The notes beneath the pieces were generated by a model, which ran no database searches, was not told where the DNA came from, and saw nothing but the letters and a program-made list of their open reading frames with translations. Shown here in pieces: positions 1 to 7,068 of a stretch of DNA of 14,423 nt. Numbering within the stretch: position 1 is the first letter of the stretch; the number at the start of each line of letters is the position of its first letter. This DNA is from an uncultured Selenomonadaceae bacterium (GTDB taxonomy: Bacteria; Bacillota; Negativicutes; Selenomonadales; Selenomonadaceae): NCBI GenBank assembly GCA_910579115.1, contig CAJTSO010000020.1:1-14423 (forward strand), in the 5' to 3' direction. Position numbers and translations under genes: made by a program.

Positions 1-97
1 TGCAGACGGCCTTAGCGATTGCCAAGTCGTAAGATGATGGCAGAGCTTAGGGAGTCGCGCTTCGGCCACCTCACCTAAAGGGGAGACTTTGGGTGTG
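1..97 (-). repeat. Dispersed palindromic repeat, partial copy at window edge
   Basis: Positions 1-72 match the reverse complement of 5094-5165 without gaps, at about 62 of 72 bases by eye. From about 60 to 97 the sequence instead matches the right arm of the repeat at 10247-10288, sharing a cttcgg, cacctcacct and gggg(a/c)ggc-like order. So two repeat modules are joined here. The window begins inside the first module, so its full extent is not visible. Confidence 0.75.
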
Positions 98-110
98 CGT
101 CCGGCTTACC

Positions 111-180
111 GTATTCAACGCCTTTGCCCTTATAACGCAATTTATCCCTATTGGTATTCAACGGCTCTGCCGTTATTATA
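111..180. repeat. Two tandem copies of a short palindromic motif
   Basis: Two copies of a motif starting gtattcaacg lie at 111 and 154, 43 bases apart. The second has a clean inverted repeat, aacggc/gccgtt, at 160-174. The 19-base core 158-176 recurs with one mismatch at 7687-7705, at the start of the NlpC/P60 gene. The last copy abuts a possible weak promoter for metG (TTGGTA at 152-157, TATTAT at 174-179, 16-base spacer); that promoter is a guess. Confidence 0.6.
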
Positions 181-218
181 AGGAATCGGAGTCTCATAGA
201 GTTTTTTAGGAGGACATC

Positions 219-1847
219 ATGAATCTCAGTGAAAATAGAAAAAGCTTTTACATTACCACCCCTATTTATTATCCCAGCGCCAAGCTCCACATCGGCCACG
301 CCTACTGTACCACCATTGCGGACTCCATCGCCCGCTACAAGCGTCTGGCCGGTTATGATGTTTTCTTTCTGACGGGCAGTGACGAGCACGGGCAGAAAAT
401 CCAGACTGCCGCCGCCGCTGACGGGGTGACGCCCATTGAATACGTTGACAGGATAGTTGCCGGTTTCCAAAAGCTTTGGGAGCGCCTGAGCATTTCCAAC
501 GATGATTTCATCCGCACTACCGAGGAACGCCATGTGAAGGTTGTCCAGGAAGTCTTCCGCCGGATTTACGCCAGGGGCGACATTTATCTGGGGGAGTACA
601 AGGGCCTTTACTGCACCCCCTGCGAAAGCTATTGGACGGAGCGCCAGCTGGATGAGGACGGCTGCTGCCCCGATTGTCACCGGCCGGTGCAGGAGGTCAC
701 GGAAAAGGCGTATTTCTTCAGGATGTCCCGGTACGCGGACCGGGTGCTGAAATACATTGAGGATAATCCGGAATTCGTCCAGCCGGTGGCCCGCCGCAAC
801 GAAATGATAAACTTCATCAGGCAGGGATTGGAAGACCTTTGCATTTCCCGGACCTCCTTCGACTGGGGGATCCCCGTGCCCATCGATGAAAAGCATGTTA
901 TATACGTCTGGTTTGATGCCTTGTCCAATTACCTGACCCCTGTCGGCTTTCTGGATGATCAGGAAAAATTCAATAAGTTCTGGCCGGCGGATATGCACCT
1001 GGTGGGCAAGGAGATCGTCCGCTTCCACTCCATCATCTGGCCCTGTATGCTGCTGGCCCTCGACCTGCCTCTGCCGAAGAAGGTTTACGGCCACGGCTGG
1101 CTGGTGGTGGACGGGGACAAGATGAGCAAATCCAAGGGCAATGTGGTTGATCCCAATCTCCTGATCGATGAATTTGGCGCTGACGCCATCCGCTACTTCC
1201 TCCTGCGGGAAATCAATTTGGGACAGGATGGCAATTTCTCCCGGGACGCCCTGATCAAGCGGATAAATTCCGACCTGGCCAACGACATCGGCAATTTGCT
1301 CCACCGGACCCTCAGCATGGTAACTAAATACCGGGCTGGCATCGTCCCTCCGGCGGCTCAGCAGGATGAAACCGGCGGCCGTCTGGTGGCTGACGGAGAA
1401 AATACCGTGGCCGAATATGAGAAGAGCATGGAGTCTTACGCCCTGTCCGATACCATCAAGCTGGTCTGGAGCTTCATCGGCCGGGCCAATAAATACATCG
1501 ACGAGTCCCAGCCCTGGGTACTGGCCAGGGACGAGGCAGACAGGGCGAAGCTGGACACCGTCCTCCACAACCTGGCCGAGAGCCTGCGGGTATCGGCGGT
1601 GCTGATTTCTCCCTTTATGCCTCAGACCGCTCCCCGGATTTGGAGTCAGCTGGGACTGGATGATGTAAAGCCCCTCGGTGAGGTTCGTCTGGAAGAAATC
1701 AGAGGCTGGGGCGGCTATCCGGCAGAAAACCATATCGGCATCCCCGAGCCGATCTTCCCCCGGATCGAAACCGATGAGGAAAAGGCCGCCAAGGCGGAGA
1801 AAGCCGCTAAAAAGCAGGCAAAACAGGCCCGGAAGAAACAGCAGTAA
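219..1847 (+). CDS. metG: Methionyl-tRNA synthetase lacking the C-terminal tRNA-binding domain
   Basis: Charges tRNA-Met with methionine in the cytoplasm, using ATP. The class I signatures are clear: HIGH at residues 24-27 and KMSKS at 301-305. A zinc knuckle with Cys132/Cys135 and Cys150/Cys153 sits in the connective insert. The ATG start has an AGGAGG ribosome site at 208-213, five bases away, and the N-terminus begins just before the catalytic fold as usual. At 542 residues it is shorter than the 640-670 residue Firmicute forms. The C-terminal EMAP-II/Trbp111-like OB domain is absent, and the protein ends in a Lys/Ala/Gln-rich basic tail from about residue 518. No remnant of the missing domain is seen downstream. 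tatD follows after 62 bases, a pairing common in bacteria. Family assignment is certain. Confidence 0.97.
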   Translation: MNLSENRKSFYITTPIYYPSAKLHIGHAYCTTIADSIARYKRLAGYDVFFLTGSDEHGQKIQTAAAADGVTPIEYVDRIVAGFQKLWERLSISNDDFIRTTEERHVKVVQEVFRRIYARGDIYLGEYKGLYCTPCESYWTERQLDEDGCCPDCHRPVQEVTEKAYFFRMSRYADRVLKYIEDNPEFVQPVARRNEMINFIRQGLEDLCISRTSFDWGIPVPIDEKHVIYVWFDALSNYLTPVGFLDDQEKFNKFWPADMHLVGKEIVRFHSIIWPCMLLALDLPLPKKVYGHGWLVVDGDKMSKSKGNVVDPNLLIDEFGADAIRYFLLREINLGQDGNFSRDALIKRINSDLANDIGNLLHRTLSMVTKYRAGIVPPAAQQDETGGRLVADGENTVAEYEKSMESYALSDTIKLVWSFIGRANKYIDESQPWVLARDEADRAKLDTVLHNLAESLRVSAVLISPFMPQTAPRIWSQLGLDDVKPLGEVRLEEIRGWGGYPAENHIGIPEPIFPRIETDEEKAAKAEKAAKKQAKQARKKQQ

Positions 1848-1909
1848 TTCTTTTTGCGTTTCAAATTATGAATTCAGTCTTGAACTGCAATAAATACAGA
1901 GAAAAAATC

Positions 1910-2749
1910 ATGGAGCTTTTTGAAAATCCCGATGCTCTGCCGGTTTTTTCCGGCGGAGGGGAAGAGGCCGGCATATTTCTGGTGGATACCCACTGCCACA
2001 TCGATGGGGCGGAGTACGACCGGGACCGGGATGAAATGATTGCCCGGGCCGGTCGGGCCGGAGTCAGACTGCTGGTGAACATGGGCGACAGCCTGGAGTC
2101 CAGCCGGCGGAGCGTGAAGCTGGCCGCCCGCTACAAAAACGTCTACACCGGAGTTGGGGTTCATCCCGAGGAGGCTTTTCCCTTTACTCAGGCGGATGAT
2201 GACCGCCTGGCCGCCTGGGCCGGAGAGACCAGAGTCGTTGCCGTCGGAGAAATTGGACTGGATTACTATTGGGAAAAGGATCAGGACAGGCGGCAGCTGC
2301 AACGGGATATTTTCGTCCGCCAGCTGGCCCTGGCCCGGGATCTCAATCTGCCGGTCTGTATCCATGATCGGGAGGCTCACGGCGACCTCCTGAAGATACT
2401 ACAGACAGAGGGAAAAGAGAACCGGGGCGTCGTCCACTGCTTTTCCGGCAGCCTGGAAATGGCCCGGGAATTGTTGAAGCTGGGCTGGTACTTGGGGGTG
2501 GATGGGCCCGTCACCTACAAGAACGCGAAAAAAGGTCTTGAGGTCCTGCGGGAAATTCCTCTGGACCGGCTGCTTCTTGAGACCGACAGCCCCTACCTTA
2601 CGCCACACCCCTACCGGGGACGGCGCAACGAGCCCGGGCTGGTGCGGCTGGTGGCGGAAAAAACAGCGGAGCTCCGGGAGATATCATTGGCGGAGCTGGC
2701 GGAACAGACCACCCGGAACGCCCGGGACATATACGGGCTTGACAAGTAA
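1910..2749 (+). CDS. tatD: TatD-family metal-dependent deoxyribonuclease
   Basis: A TIM-barrel hydrolase of the TatD family, cytoplasmic, with metal-dependent nuclease activity in studied members. The metal ligands are all present (numbered from this start): His28 and His30 in DTHCHID, Glu114 in GEIGLDYY, His152 in CIHDRE, His176 in VVHCFSG and Asp226 in ETDSPYL. An upstream in-frame ATG at 1868 would add 14 residues, but that stretch is AT-rich and lacks a ribosome site. I chose 1910, though its own site (agaga) is also weak. Even from 1910, about 24 residues precede the point where TatD proteins normally begin, so a non-ATG start near 1981 cannot be excluded. It sits between metG and the radical SAM pair and is probably cotranscribed with metG. 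Confidence 0.95.
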   Translation: MELFENPDALPVFSGGGEEAGIFLVDTHCHIDGAEYDRDRDEMIARAGRAGVRLLVNMGDSLESSRRSVKLAARYKNVYTGVGVHPEEAFPFTQADDDRLAAWAGETRVVAVGEIGLDYYWEKDQDRRQLQRDIFVRQLALARDLNLPVCIHDREAHGDLLKILQTEGKENRGVVHCFSGSLEMARELLKLGWYLGVDGPVTYKNAKKGLEVLREIPLDRLLLETDSPYLTPHPYRGRRNEPGLVRLVAEKTAELREISLAELAEQTTRNARDIYGLDK

Positions 2750-2767
2750 CCGCGGTAATGAGCCGAT

Positions 2768-2803
2768 GGTTTTCTCCACGGCTGCGGTGAGAAACCCGTG
2801 GAG
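2768..2803 (+). promoter_or_regulatory. Two mutually exclusive hairpins ahead of nirJ1
   Basis: CTCCACGG at 2774-2781 pairs perfectly with CCGTGGAG at 2796-2803 (8 bp, 14-base loop). An overlapping alternative pairs GGTTTTCTC at 2768-2776 with GAGAAACC at 2789-2796, with one bulged base. Both use 2774-2776 and 2796, so only one can form. The nirJ1 ribosome site (AGGGAG, about 2811-2816) lies eight bases downstream. A switching leader is an inference; neither hairpin is followed by a T-run. Confidence 0.45.
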
Positions 2804-2823
2804 CGAATATAGGGAGAAATTTT

Positions 2824-4011
2824 GTGATAAGCGTTACAAAGCTGATTTTTCGGGATGACTACGAGGGGGACAGGCTCCGCTATGCTCCCGGAGCCGAGGC
2901 CATGAGGAATGGGGCGGCTCCAGGCCTTGGCCCGGTGGTGGTCTGGAACAGTACCCGCACCTGCAATCTGAACTGCCGCCACTGCTACATGGAAGCGGAC
3001 AATGCCCCTCATTCCGGGGAGCTTACGACTGACGAGGCAAAAAGATTCATTGATGATCTTGCCGCCTACCGGGTACCGGCCCTGCTTTTTTCCGGCGGCG
3101 AGCCCCTCATGCGTCCGGATTTTTTCCAGCTGGCGGAATACGCCCGGTCAAAGGGACTCCGTCCCACCCTTTCCACTAACGGAACCCTGATAAACCGGGA
3201 AACCGCCCAGCGGATAAAGGACGTGGGCGTCACCTACGTAGGCATATCCCTCGACGGGCTGGCGGAGGTAAACGACCGCTTCCGGGGTAAAGCCGGGGCC
3301 TGTGAACAGGCCGTGGCCGGCATAAGGAACTGCGTGGCGGTTGGCCAACGGGTGGGACTGAGATTTACCATCAACCGCCACAATTTCGCCCAGCTGGATA
3401 ATATTTTTGACTTTATTGAGCGGGAAGAAATAGACCGGGTCTGTTTCTATCATCTCGTCTATTCCGGCCGGGGGGCGAATATGAAGTCAGAGGACATTTC
3501 CCCCGCCGAATCCCGGCAGGCTATGGACATCATCATTGCCCGAGCCAGAGACTTCGCCCGCCGCGGCCTGAAAAAGGAGATCCTCACCGTTGACAACCAT
3601 TGCGACGGGATCTATCTGTACCTGAAAGTCCTGGCCGAGGGAGAGGTCGCTCTGGCAGACCAGATAAAGGACTTCCTCTTATCAAACGGGGGGAACCGTT
3701 CCGGCATCGCCTTTGGGGAGGTTGATCCCGAAGGCTTTGTCCATCCCGACCAGTTTACCCGTCACATTACCTTTGGCAATGTAAAGGAAAGGCCCTTCGG
3801 GGAAATCTGGGAGGACACGGGAACCAATGAAATCCTCGCCGGACTCAAGGACCGGAAGCCCCTCCTTACCGGACGGTGCCGGGCCTGCAAATTCCTCAGC
3901 GCCTGCAACGGAAACTTCCGGGCCAGGGCCGAGGCCGTCCATGGGAGCTTCTGGGCCAGCGACCCGGCCTGCTACCTTACCGATGAAGAAATACAAAAGG
4001 GTTTCCTATGA
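2824..4011 (+). CDS. nirJ1: Radical SAM/SPASM protein NirJ1 (AhbC-like), heme biosynthesis
   Basis: Resembles the NirJ1 proteins of Firmicutes, homologues of AhbC, which removes acetate side chains from didecarboxysiroheme on the siroheme-dependent heme route. The radical SAM cluster is CX3CX2C at Cys47, Cys51 and Cys54, followed by a GGEP motif. A C-terminal SPASM-like region has Cys352, Cys355, Cys361 and Cys383. The position where SPASM proteins often carry an extra Cys reads HPDQ instead, as I recall for NirJ1. GTG is the start: AGGGAG is well spaced and the MISVTKL beginning is typical of the family. The stop overlaps the nirJ2 start by ATGA, implying translational coupling. Exact substrate is inferred; the ahbAB and siroheme genes are not in the window. 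Confidence 0.88.
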   Translation: MISVTKLIFRDDYEGDRLRYAPGAEAMRNGAAPGLGPVVVWNSTRTCNLNCRHCYMEADNAPHSGELTTDEAKRFIDDLAAYRVPALLFSGGEPLMRPDFFQLAEYARSKGLRPTLSTNGTLINRETAQRIKDVGVTYVGISLDGLAEVNDRFRGKAGACEQAVAGIRNCVAVGQRVGLRFTINRHNFAQLDNIFDFIEREEIDRVCFYHLVYSGRGANMKSEDISPAESRQAMDIIIARARDFARRGLKKEILTVDNHCDGIYLYLKVLAEGEVALADQIKDFLLSNGGNRSGIAFGEVDPEGFVHPDQFTRHITFGNVKERPFGEIWEDTGTNEILAGLKDRKPLLTGRCRACKFLSACNGNFRARAEAVHGSFWASDPACYLTDEEIQKGFL

Positions 4012-5006
4012 TAGTATCCTGGAACACTACCAACGCCTGCAATCTCAAATGTGCCCACTGCTACCGTGACGCCGGGGTGAAGGCGGAAGAGGAGCTGAAT
4101 ACCGCCGAGGCAAAAAAACTCCTTGAGGGGATTGCCCGGGCGGGCTTCAAGATAATGATTTTTTCCGGCGGCGAGCCCCTCATGCGCCCTGACATTACGG
4201 AGCTTACGGCTTATGCCGGCGGTCTCGGCCTCATGGCCGTCTTTGGCACCAATGGGACCCTGATCACCATTGAAAAGGCCCGGGAGCTAAAGGCCGCCGG
4301 AGCAAAAGGAATGGGAATTTCCCTTGATTCCCTCGACCCGGAAAAGCACGACCGGTTAAGGGGAGAGACCGGAGCCTGGCGGCAGGCGGTAGAGGGCATG
4401 AAAAACTGCCGGGAGGCCGGGCTGCCCTTTCAGATCCACACCACTGTAATGGGCTGGAATGAAGGGGAGCTGGAGGCCATGACGGATTTTGCCGTGAAGC
4501 TCGGCGCCAGGGCCCATCACTTTTTCTTCCTCGTCCCTACGGGCCGGGGGGCGGACCTGGGCGGCAGCGTACTCACGCCAGAGCAGCACGAAGCGGTTCT
4601 GGCCCGGATTATGAAAAAACAGTCGGCGGTAGATATCGAGCTGAAACCTACCTGCGCTCCTCAGTTTATCCGCATTGCCGCGGAGCTGGGGATAAAGACC
4701 AGATTCCGCCGGGGCTGTCTGGCTGGACTGGCCTATGCTGTCATCAGCCCCAAAGGACTGGTACAGCCCTGCGCTTATCTGCCCCTGTATATGGGGGATG
4801 TTCACGAAAAAAACTTCGATGAGATCTGGCGGGACAGCGAGGTGCTGAAGAAGCTGCGGACCTTGGATTACGGCGACAGCTGCGGCCGGTGCCGGTTCAA
4901 ACAGGGCTGCGGCGGCTGCCGGGCCAGGGCGGCCGTGTATTCCGGGGGAGACTACATGGCCGAAGACCCTTGGTGCCGCATCGCTTCTCCCAAGCCTCAC
5001 CTGTAG
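4008..5006 (+). CDS. nirJ2: Radical SAM/SPASM protein NirJ2 (AhbD-like), heme biosynthesis
   Basis: Partner of the preceding gene, resembling NirJ2/AhbD. AhbD oxidatively decarboxylates two propionates of Fe-coproporphyrin III to vinyl groups, giving heme b. The protein opens directly at the radical SAM site, with Cys11, Cys15 and Cys18 (CX3CX2C), then GGEP at about 54-57. The C-terminal half has a rich SPASM set: Cys216, Cys237, Cys255, Cys292, Cys295, Cys301, Cys304 and Cys323, enough for auxiliary Fe-S clusters. The start is set by the ATGA overlap; its ribosome site would lie inside nirJ1. Paralogy with NirJ1 is visible in WNxTxxCNLxCxHCY and FSGGEPLMRPD. An AhbD role in heme b synthesis is more likely than heme d1, but that is inference. 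Confidence 0.88.
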   Translation: MIVSWNTTNACNLKCAHCYRDAGVKAEEELNTAEAKKLLEGIARAGFKIMIFSGGEPLMRPDITELTAYAGGLGLMAVFGTNGTLITIEKARELKAAGAKGMGISLDSLDPEKHDRLRGETGAWRQAVEGMKNCREAGLPFQIHTTVMGWNEGELEAMTDFAVKLGARAHHFFFLVPTGRGADLGGSVLTPEQHEAVLARIMKKQSAVDIELKPTCAPQFIRIAAELGIKTRFRRGCLAGLAYAVISPKGLVQPCAYLPLYMGDVHEKNFDEIWRDSEVLKKLRTLDYGDSCGRCRFKQGCGGCRARAAVYSGGDYMAEDPWCRIASPKPHL

Positions 5007-5016
5007 GCCAAGGGAG
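4987..5016 (+). other. Hairpin spanning the nirJ2 stop codon
   Basis: CTCCC at 4987-4991 and GCCT at 4994-4997 pair with AGGC at 5005-5008 and GGGAG at 5012-5016, leaving a small internal loop. The stop codon is at 5004-5006. There is no T-run, so it is not a classical terminator. It may protect the 3' end or be a degenerate relative of the nearby repeats. Confidence 0.35.
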
Positions 5017-5035
5017 CCTGAGAGGGAGTGCGAGC

Positions 5036-5167
5036 CATGCAAACTACTTAGCGACTGCCGAATGTAATGAAGGCAGAGCTTAGTAGCTTGTAGGAGGTGC
5101 CCGAAGTGTGACTCCCTAAGCTCTGCCTTCGTTTTGCGACTCGGCAATCGCTGAGGTCGTCTGCATG
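5036..5167. repeat. 132-bp imperfect palindromic element (MITE- or REP-like)
   Basis: Both ends read catgca inward. The arms 5036-5083 and 5116-5167 are imperfect inverted repeats whose inner 15 bases (5069-5083 and 5116-5130) pair perfectly. The 32-base loop contains taggaggtgcccgaag, shared with the neighbouring repeat family. The right half recurs inverted at 1-72. No coding potential is seen. A transcript would fold into one long hairpin, and a non-autonomous mobile element is one explanation. Confidence 0.7.
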
Positions 5168-5170
5168 ATA

Positions 5171-5217
5171 CTCACTAAATTCGTTCATCGTTTCACTCGG
5201 ACTCGTTAAGTGAGTTA
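5171..5217. repeat. Short inverted repeat between repeat elements
   Basis: ACTCACTAA near 5171 pairs with TTAAGTGAGT ending near 5216, with one bulge and about 28 bases between. It links two larger repeats. Together with them it fills the gene-free stretch between nirJ2 and the HAD gene, in which I see no promoter. Confidence 0.4.
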
Positions 5218-5229
5218 GTCAAGCCGGAG

Positions 5230-5345
5230 GGGTAACCTCTAATCGGTCTAATAGCCTCCCCTCTAGGGGAGGTGCCCGAAGGGCGGAGGGGTGACAGACA
5301 AGGCAAGTGTATGTTTGTGTCATTCCTCGGTCGCCTGCGGCGACA
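5230..5345 (+). repeat. Dispersed palindromic repeat, copy 2
   Basis: From gtaacctctaa (5232) through agcctcccct and ggaggggtgacagac, this matches 10142-10214 at roughly three bases in four by eye. A facing arm, gtgtcattcctc, follows at 5317-5328, then a perfect 6-bp hairpin GTCGCC/GGCGAC at 5330-5344. The arrangement copies that of the element at 10142-10278: two inverted arms around a short centre. It ends 34 bases before the HAD gene. Confidence 0.65.
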
Positions 5346-5378
5346 GCCCCCTGATACCTGTAAGAATGGAGCAATAAA

Positions 5379-6197
5379 ATGATCAAGCTGATTTTTACCG
5401 ACATGGACGGCACTCTGCTGGACGATGAGGGCAACCTCCCTCCTGATTTTGACGCCACCATCAGCCGCCTGAAGGAGCGGGGATGCCGCTTCTGCCCCGC
5501 CAGCGGACGGCAGTATACCGCCCTGGTGAACCAGATGAAGGATTACTTTGATGATTTTGCGTTTATCTCCGAGAACGGCACCTGCGCTTTTTTTCAGGGC
5601 AGGGAGCTTTTCTCTTATCCCATCCCCGGTGAACTGGTCAGAGAAGTGGTTCGTTTTGCGGACAAGCTGCCGGGGGCCTATCCCGTTCTCTGCGCCCCCA
5701 CCGTCGCCTATGTCACTGAAAAGTGGCGTCCTTACACCGCCGCCATGGACAAATTTTTTACCCATCATGAATTTGTTGAGGATTTGGAACAGGTAGTAGA
5801 CGACCCGGAAAAGTACGGCCAGGTAGTGAAGATCGCCACCTCCGTCGCCGCCGGTGGTACCACTATGGAAATTACCTATCCGGCACTCAGACGCTTCGAG
5901 CCCCGGTTGCAGGTGATCCACAGCTCCGACTTCTGGACTGATATTCAGCTGCCGGGCTACAACAAGGGAACCGCTGCCCTCCGCCTGGCGGGGATGTTTG
6001 GCGTCAGGCCGGAGGAGTGCGCCGCCTTCGGCGATTTTATGAACGACTATGAAATGGTCAGGGATGTGGGTCTGGGCGTGGCCGTGGAGAACGCCTATGC
6101 CGGTCTGAAGGAAATCGCCGGCTGCATTGCTCCCCCCAACTACGAATACGGTGTCACAAGGACCATAAACCAGTGGCTCGACGAGGGAATTATCTGA
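5379..6197 (+). CDS. Cof-type HAD-IIB hydrolase (sugar or cofactor phosphatase)
   Basis: A 272-residue cytoplasmic phosphatase of the haloacid dehalogenase superfamily, Cof subgroup. All four motifs are present: DMDGT with Asp8 and Asp10, Ser42 in ASGR, Lys196 in YNKG, and GDxxND with Asp219, Asn222 and Asp223. The residues between about 80 and 190 form the C2-type cap expected for this class. Members act on sugar phosphates, pyridoxal phosphate or FMN; the substrate cannot be read from sequence. The ATG has a modest GGAG about ten bases upstream. It appears monocistronic: repeats lie before it and a terminator after it. Confidence 0.93.
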   Translation: MIKLIFTDMDGTLLDDEGNLPPDFDATISRLKERGCRFCPASGRQYTALVNQMKDYFDDFAFISENGTCAFFQGRELFSYPIPGELVREVVRFADKLPGAYPVLCAPTVAYVTEKWRPYTAAMDKFFTHHEFVEDLEQVVDDPEKYGQVVKIATSVAAGGTTMEITYPALRRFEPRLQVIHSSDFWTDIQLPGYNKGTAALRLAGMFGVRPEECAAFGDFMNDYEMVRDVGLGVAVENAYAGLKEIAGCIAPPNYEYGVTRTINQWLDEGII

Positions 6198-6210
6198 AAA
6201 AAAACAATAG

Positions 6211-6265
6211 CAGCCGAAACCGCCCGCTGTGCAGATCATTCTGTGCGGCGGGCGGTTTACTTTTA
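6211..6265 (+). terminator. Rho-independent terminator after the HAD hydrolase
   Basis: AAACCGCCCGC at 6217-6227 pairs perfectly with GCGGGCGGTTT at 6248-6258. The 20-base centre can pair further (gcaga with tctgt). A broken T-run (6256-6258 and 6261-6264) follows. Confidence 0.8.
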
Positions 6266-6338
6266 GCCGGTACAAATTTCAAATGCTCCTCCCGAAGGCA
6301 GGGAAGATGACTATACTTTATACAGGGGAGGGAAAAAG

Positions 6339-6971
6339 ATGGCGACTTATGGCTATGTGAGGGTATCGAGCCTTGATCAGAACGAGGACAGACAGCTGAG
6401 GGGATTGCGGGAAAGGGGAGTAGCGCCGGGCAACATCTTCGTGGACAAACAGTCCGGCAAGGATTTTGAACGGCCCGCGTATAAGCGATTGAAAAAACGG
6501 CTGCGGGAGGGGGACATTCTCTATATTCCCAGCATTGACCGTCTGGGACGGAATTATGTGGAGATCCAGGAGCAGTGGCGGCTCCTCACGAAGCAGATAA
6601 AAGTGGAGGTGGCGGTGCTTGATATGCCCCTTTTGGATACCAGCCGGGAAAAGAACCTCATGGGAACATTCATTGCCGATCTGGTGCTCCAGATCCTTTC
6701 TTTCGTGGCGGAGAGCGAGCGAAACAGTATCAGGGAGCGGCAGGCTCAGGGCATTGCCGCCGCCAGGGCCCGGGGCGTTCATTTGGGCCGCCGTCCCAAG
6801 CCTCTGCCGAAAAATTTTCTCCCTTTGGTTGATGCCTGGCGGCAGGGGAAGCTCAAAGGCTCGGAAGCCGCCCGGCGGTGCTGCATGCCTCTGGCCACCT
6901 TTCGCTATCGGGCAGATAAATTGCAGGGAGAAGAAAACGGCAGGGAGCAACAAAAGGGCCGCAAACTGTAA
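6339..6971 (+). CDS. Small serine recombinase (resolvase/invertase family)
   Basis: A site-specific DNA recombinase of the resolvase/invertase type. The catalytic residues fall at the gamma-delta resolvase positions: Arg8, Ser10, Asp67, Arg68 and Arg71. The long E helix follows (about 105-140), then a C-terminal helix-turn-helix at about 165-195 (GSEAARRCCMPLATFRYRADKL region). At 210 residues it is slightly longer than the usual 180-200 and ends in a polar basic tail. A very strong ribosome site, GGGGAGGG, precedes the ATG. No transposase, integron or invertible promoter is recognised beside it, so it is either a stand-alone recombinase or a remnant of an element. Its res or inversion site, if any, may lie in 6266-6338. 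Confidence 0.93.
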   Translation: MATYGYVRVSSLDQNEDRQLRGLRERGVAPGNIFVDKQSGKDFERPAYKRLKKRLREGDILYIPSIDRLGRNYVEIQEQWRLLTKQIKVEVAVLDMPLLDTSREKNLMGTFIADLVLQILSFVAESERNSIRERQAQGIAAARARGVHLGRRPKPLPKNFLPLVDAWRQGKLKGSEAARRCCMPLATFRYRADKLQGEENGREQQKGRKL

Positions 6972-6995
6972 TAACGAATTGAATAAAATTTTGTT

Positions 6996-7024
6996 TTGCA
7001 ATTTTCCGAATTTTGGCATAGTAT
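6996..7024 (+). promoter_or_regulatory. Promoter of the ArsR-family gene
   Basis: TTGCAA at 6996-7001 and TAGTAT at 7019-7024 are separated by 17 bases. Short inverted repeats overlap the -35, such as AATTG near 6978-6982 with CAATT at 6999-7003. This would suit autoregulation by an ArsR protein, though that is inferred. Confidence 0.55.
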
Positions 7025-7068
7025 ATGAGTGATATGAACAGATAAACAAATGAATCTGGGGGGATACT

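Noticed and set aside
75..1733. 552-codon open frame on the - strand across metG
   Set aside because: It is fully antisense to metG, whose motifs are unmistakable, and its translation shows no domain. It reflects GC-rich codon usage.
5036..5345. CRISPR array
   Set aside because: The repeats are few, palindromic and unequal, with no regular repeat-spacer period and no cas genes.
5193..6275. 360-codon open frame on the - strand across the HAD gene
   Set aside because: Antisense to a gene with all HAD motifs; its end runs into repeat sequence.
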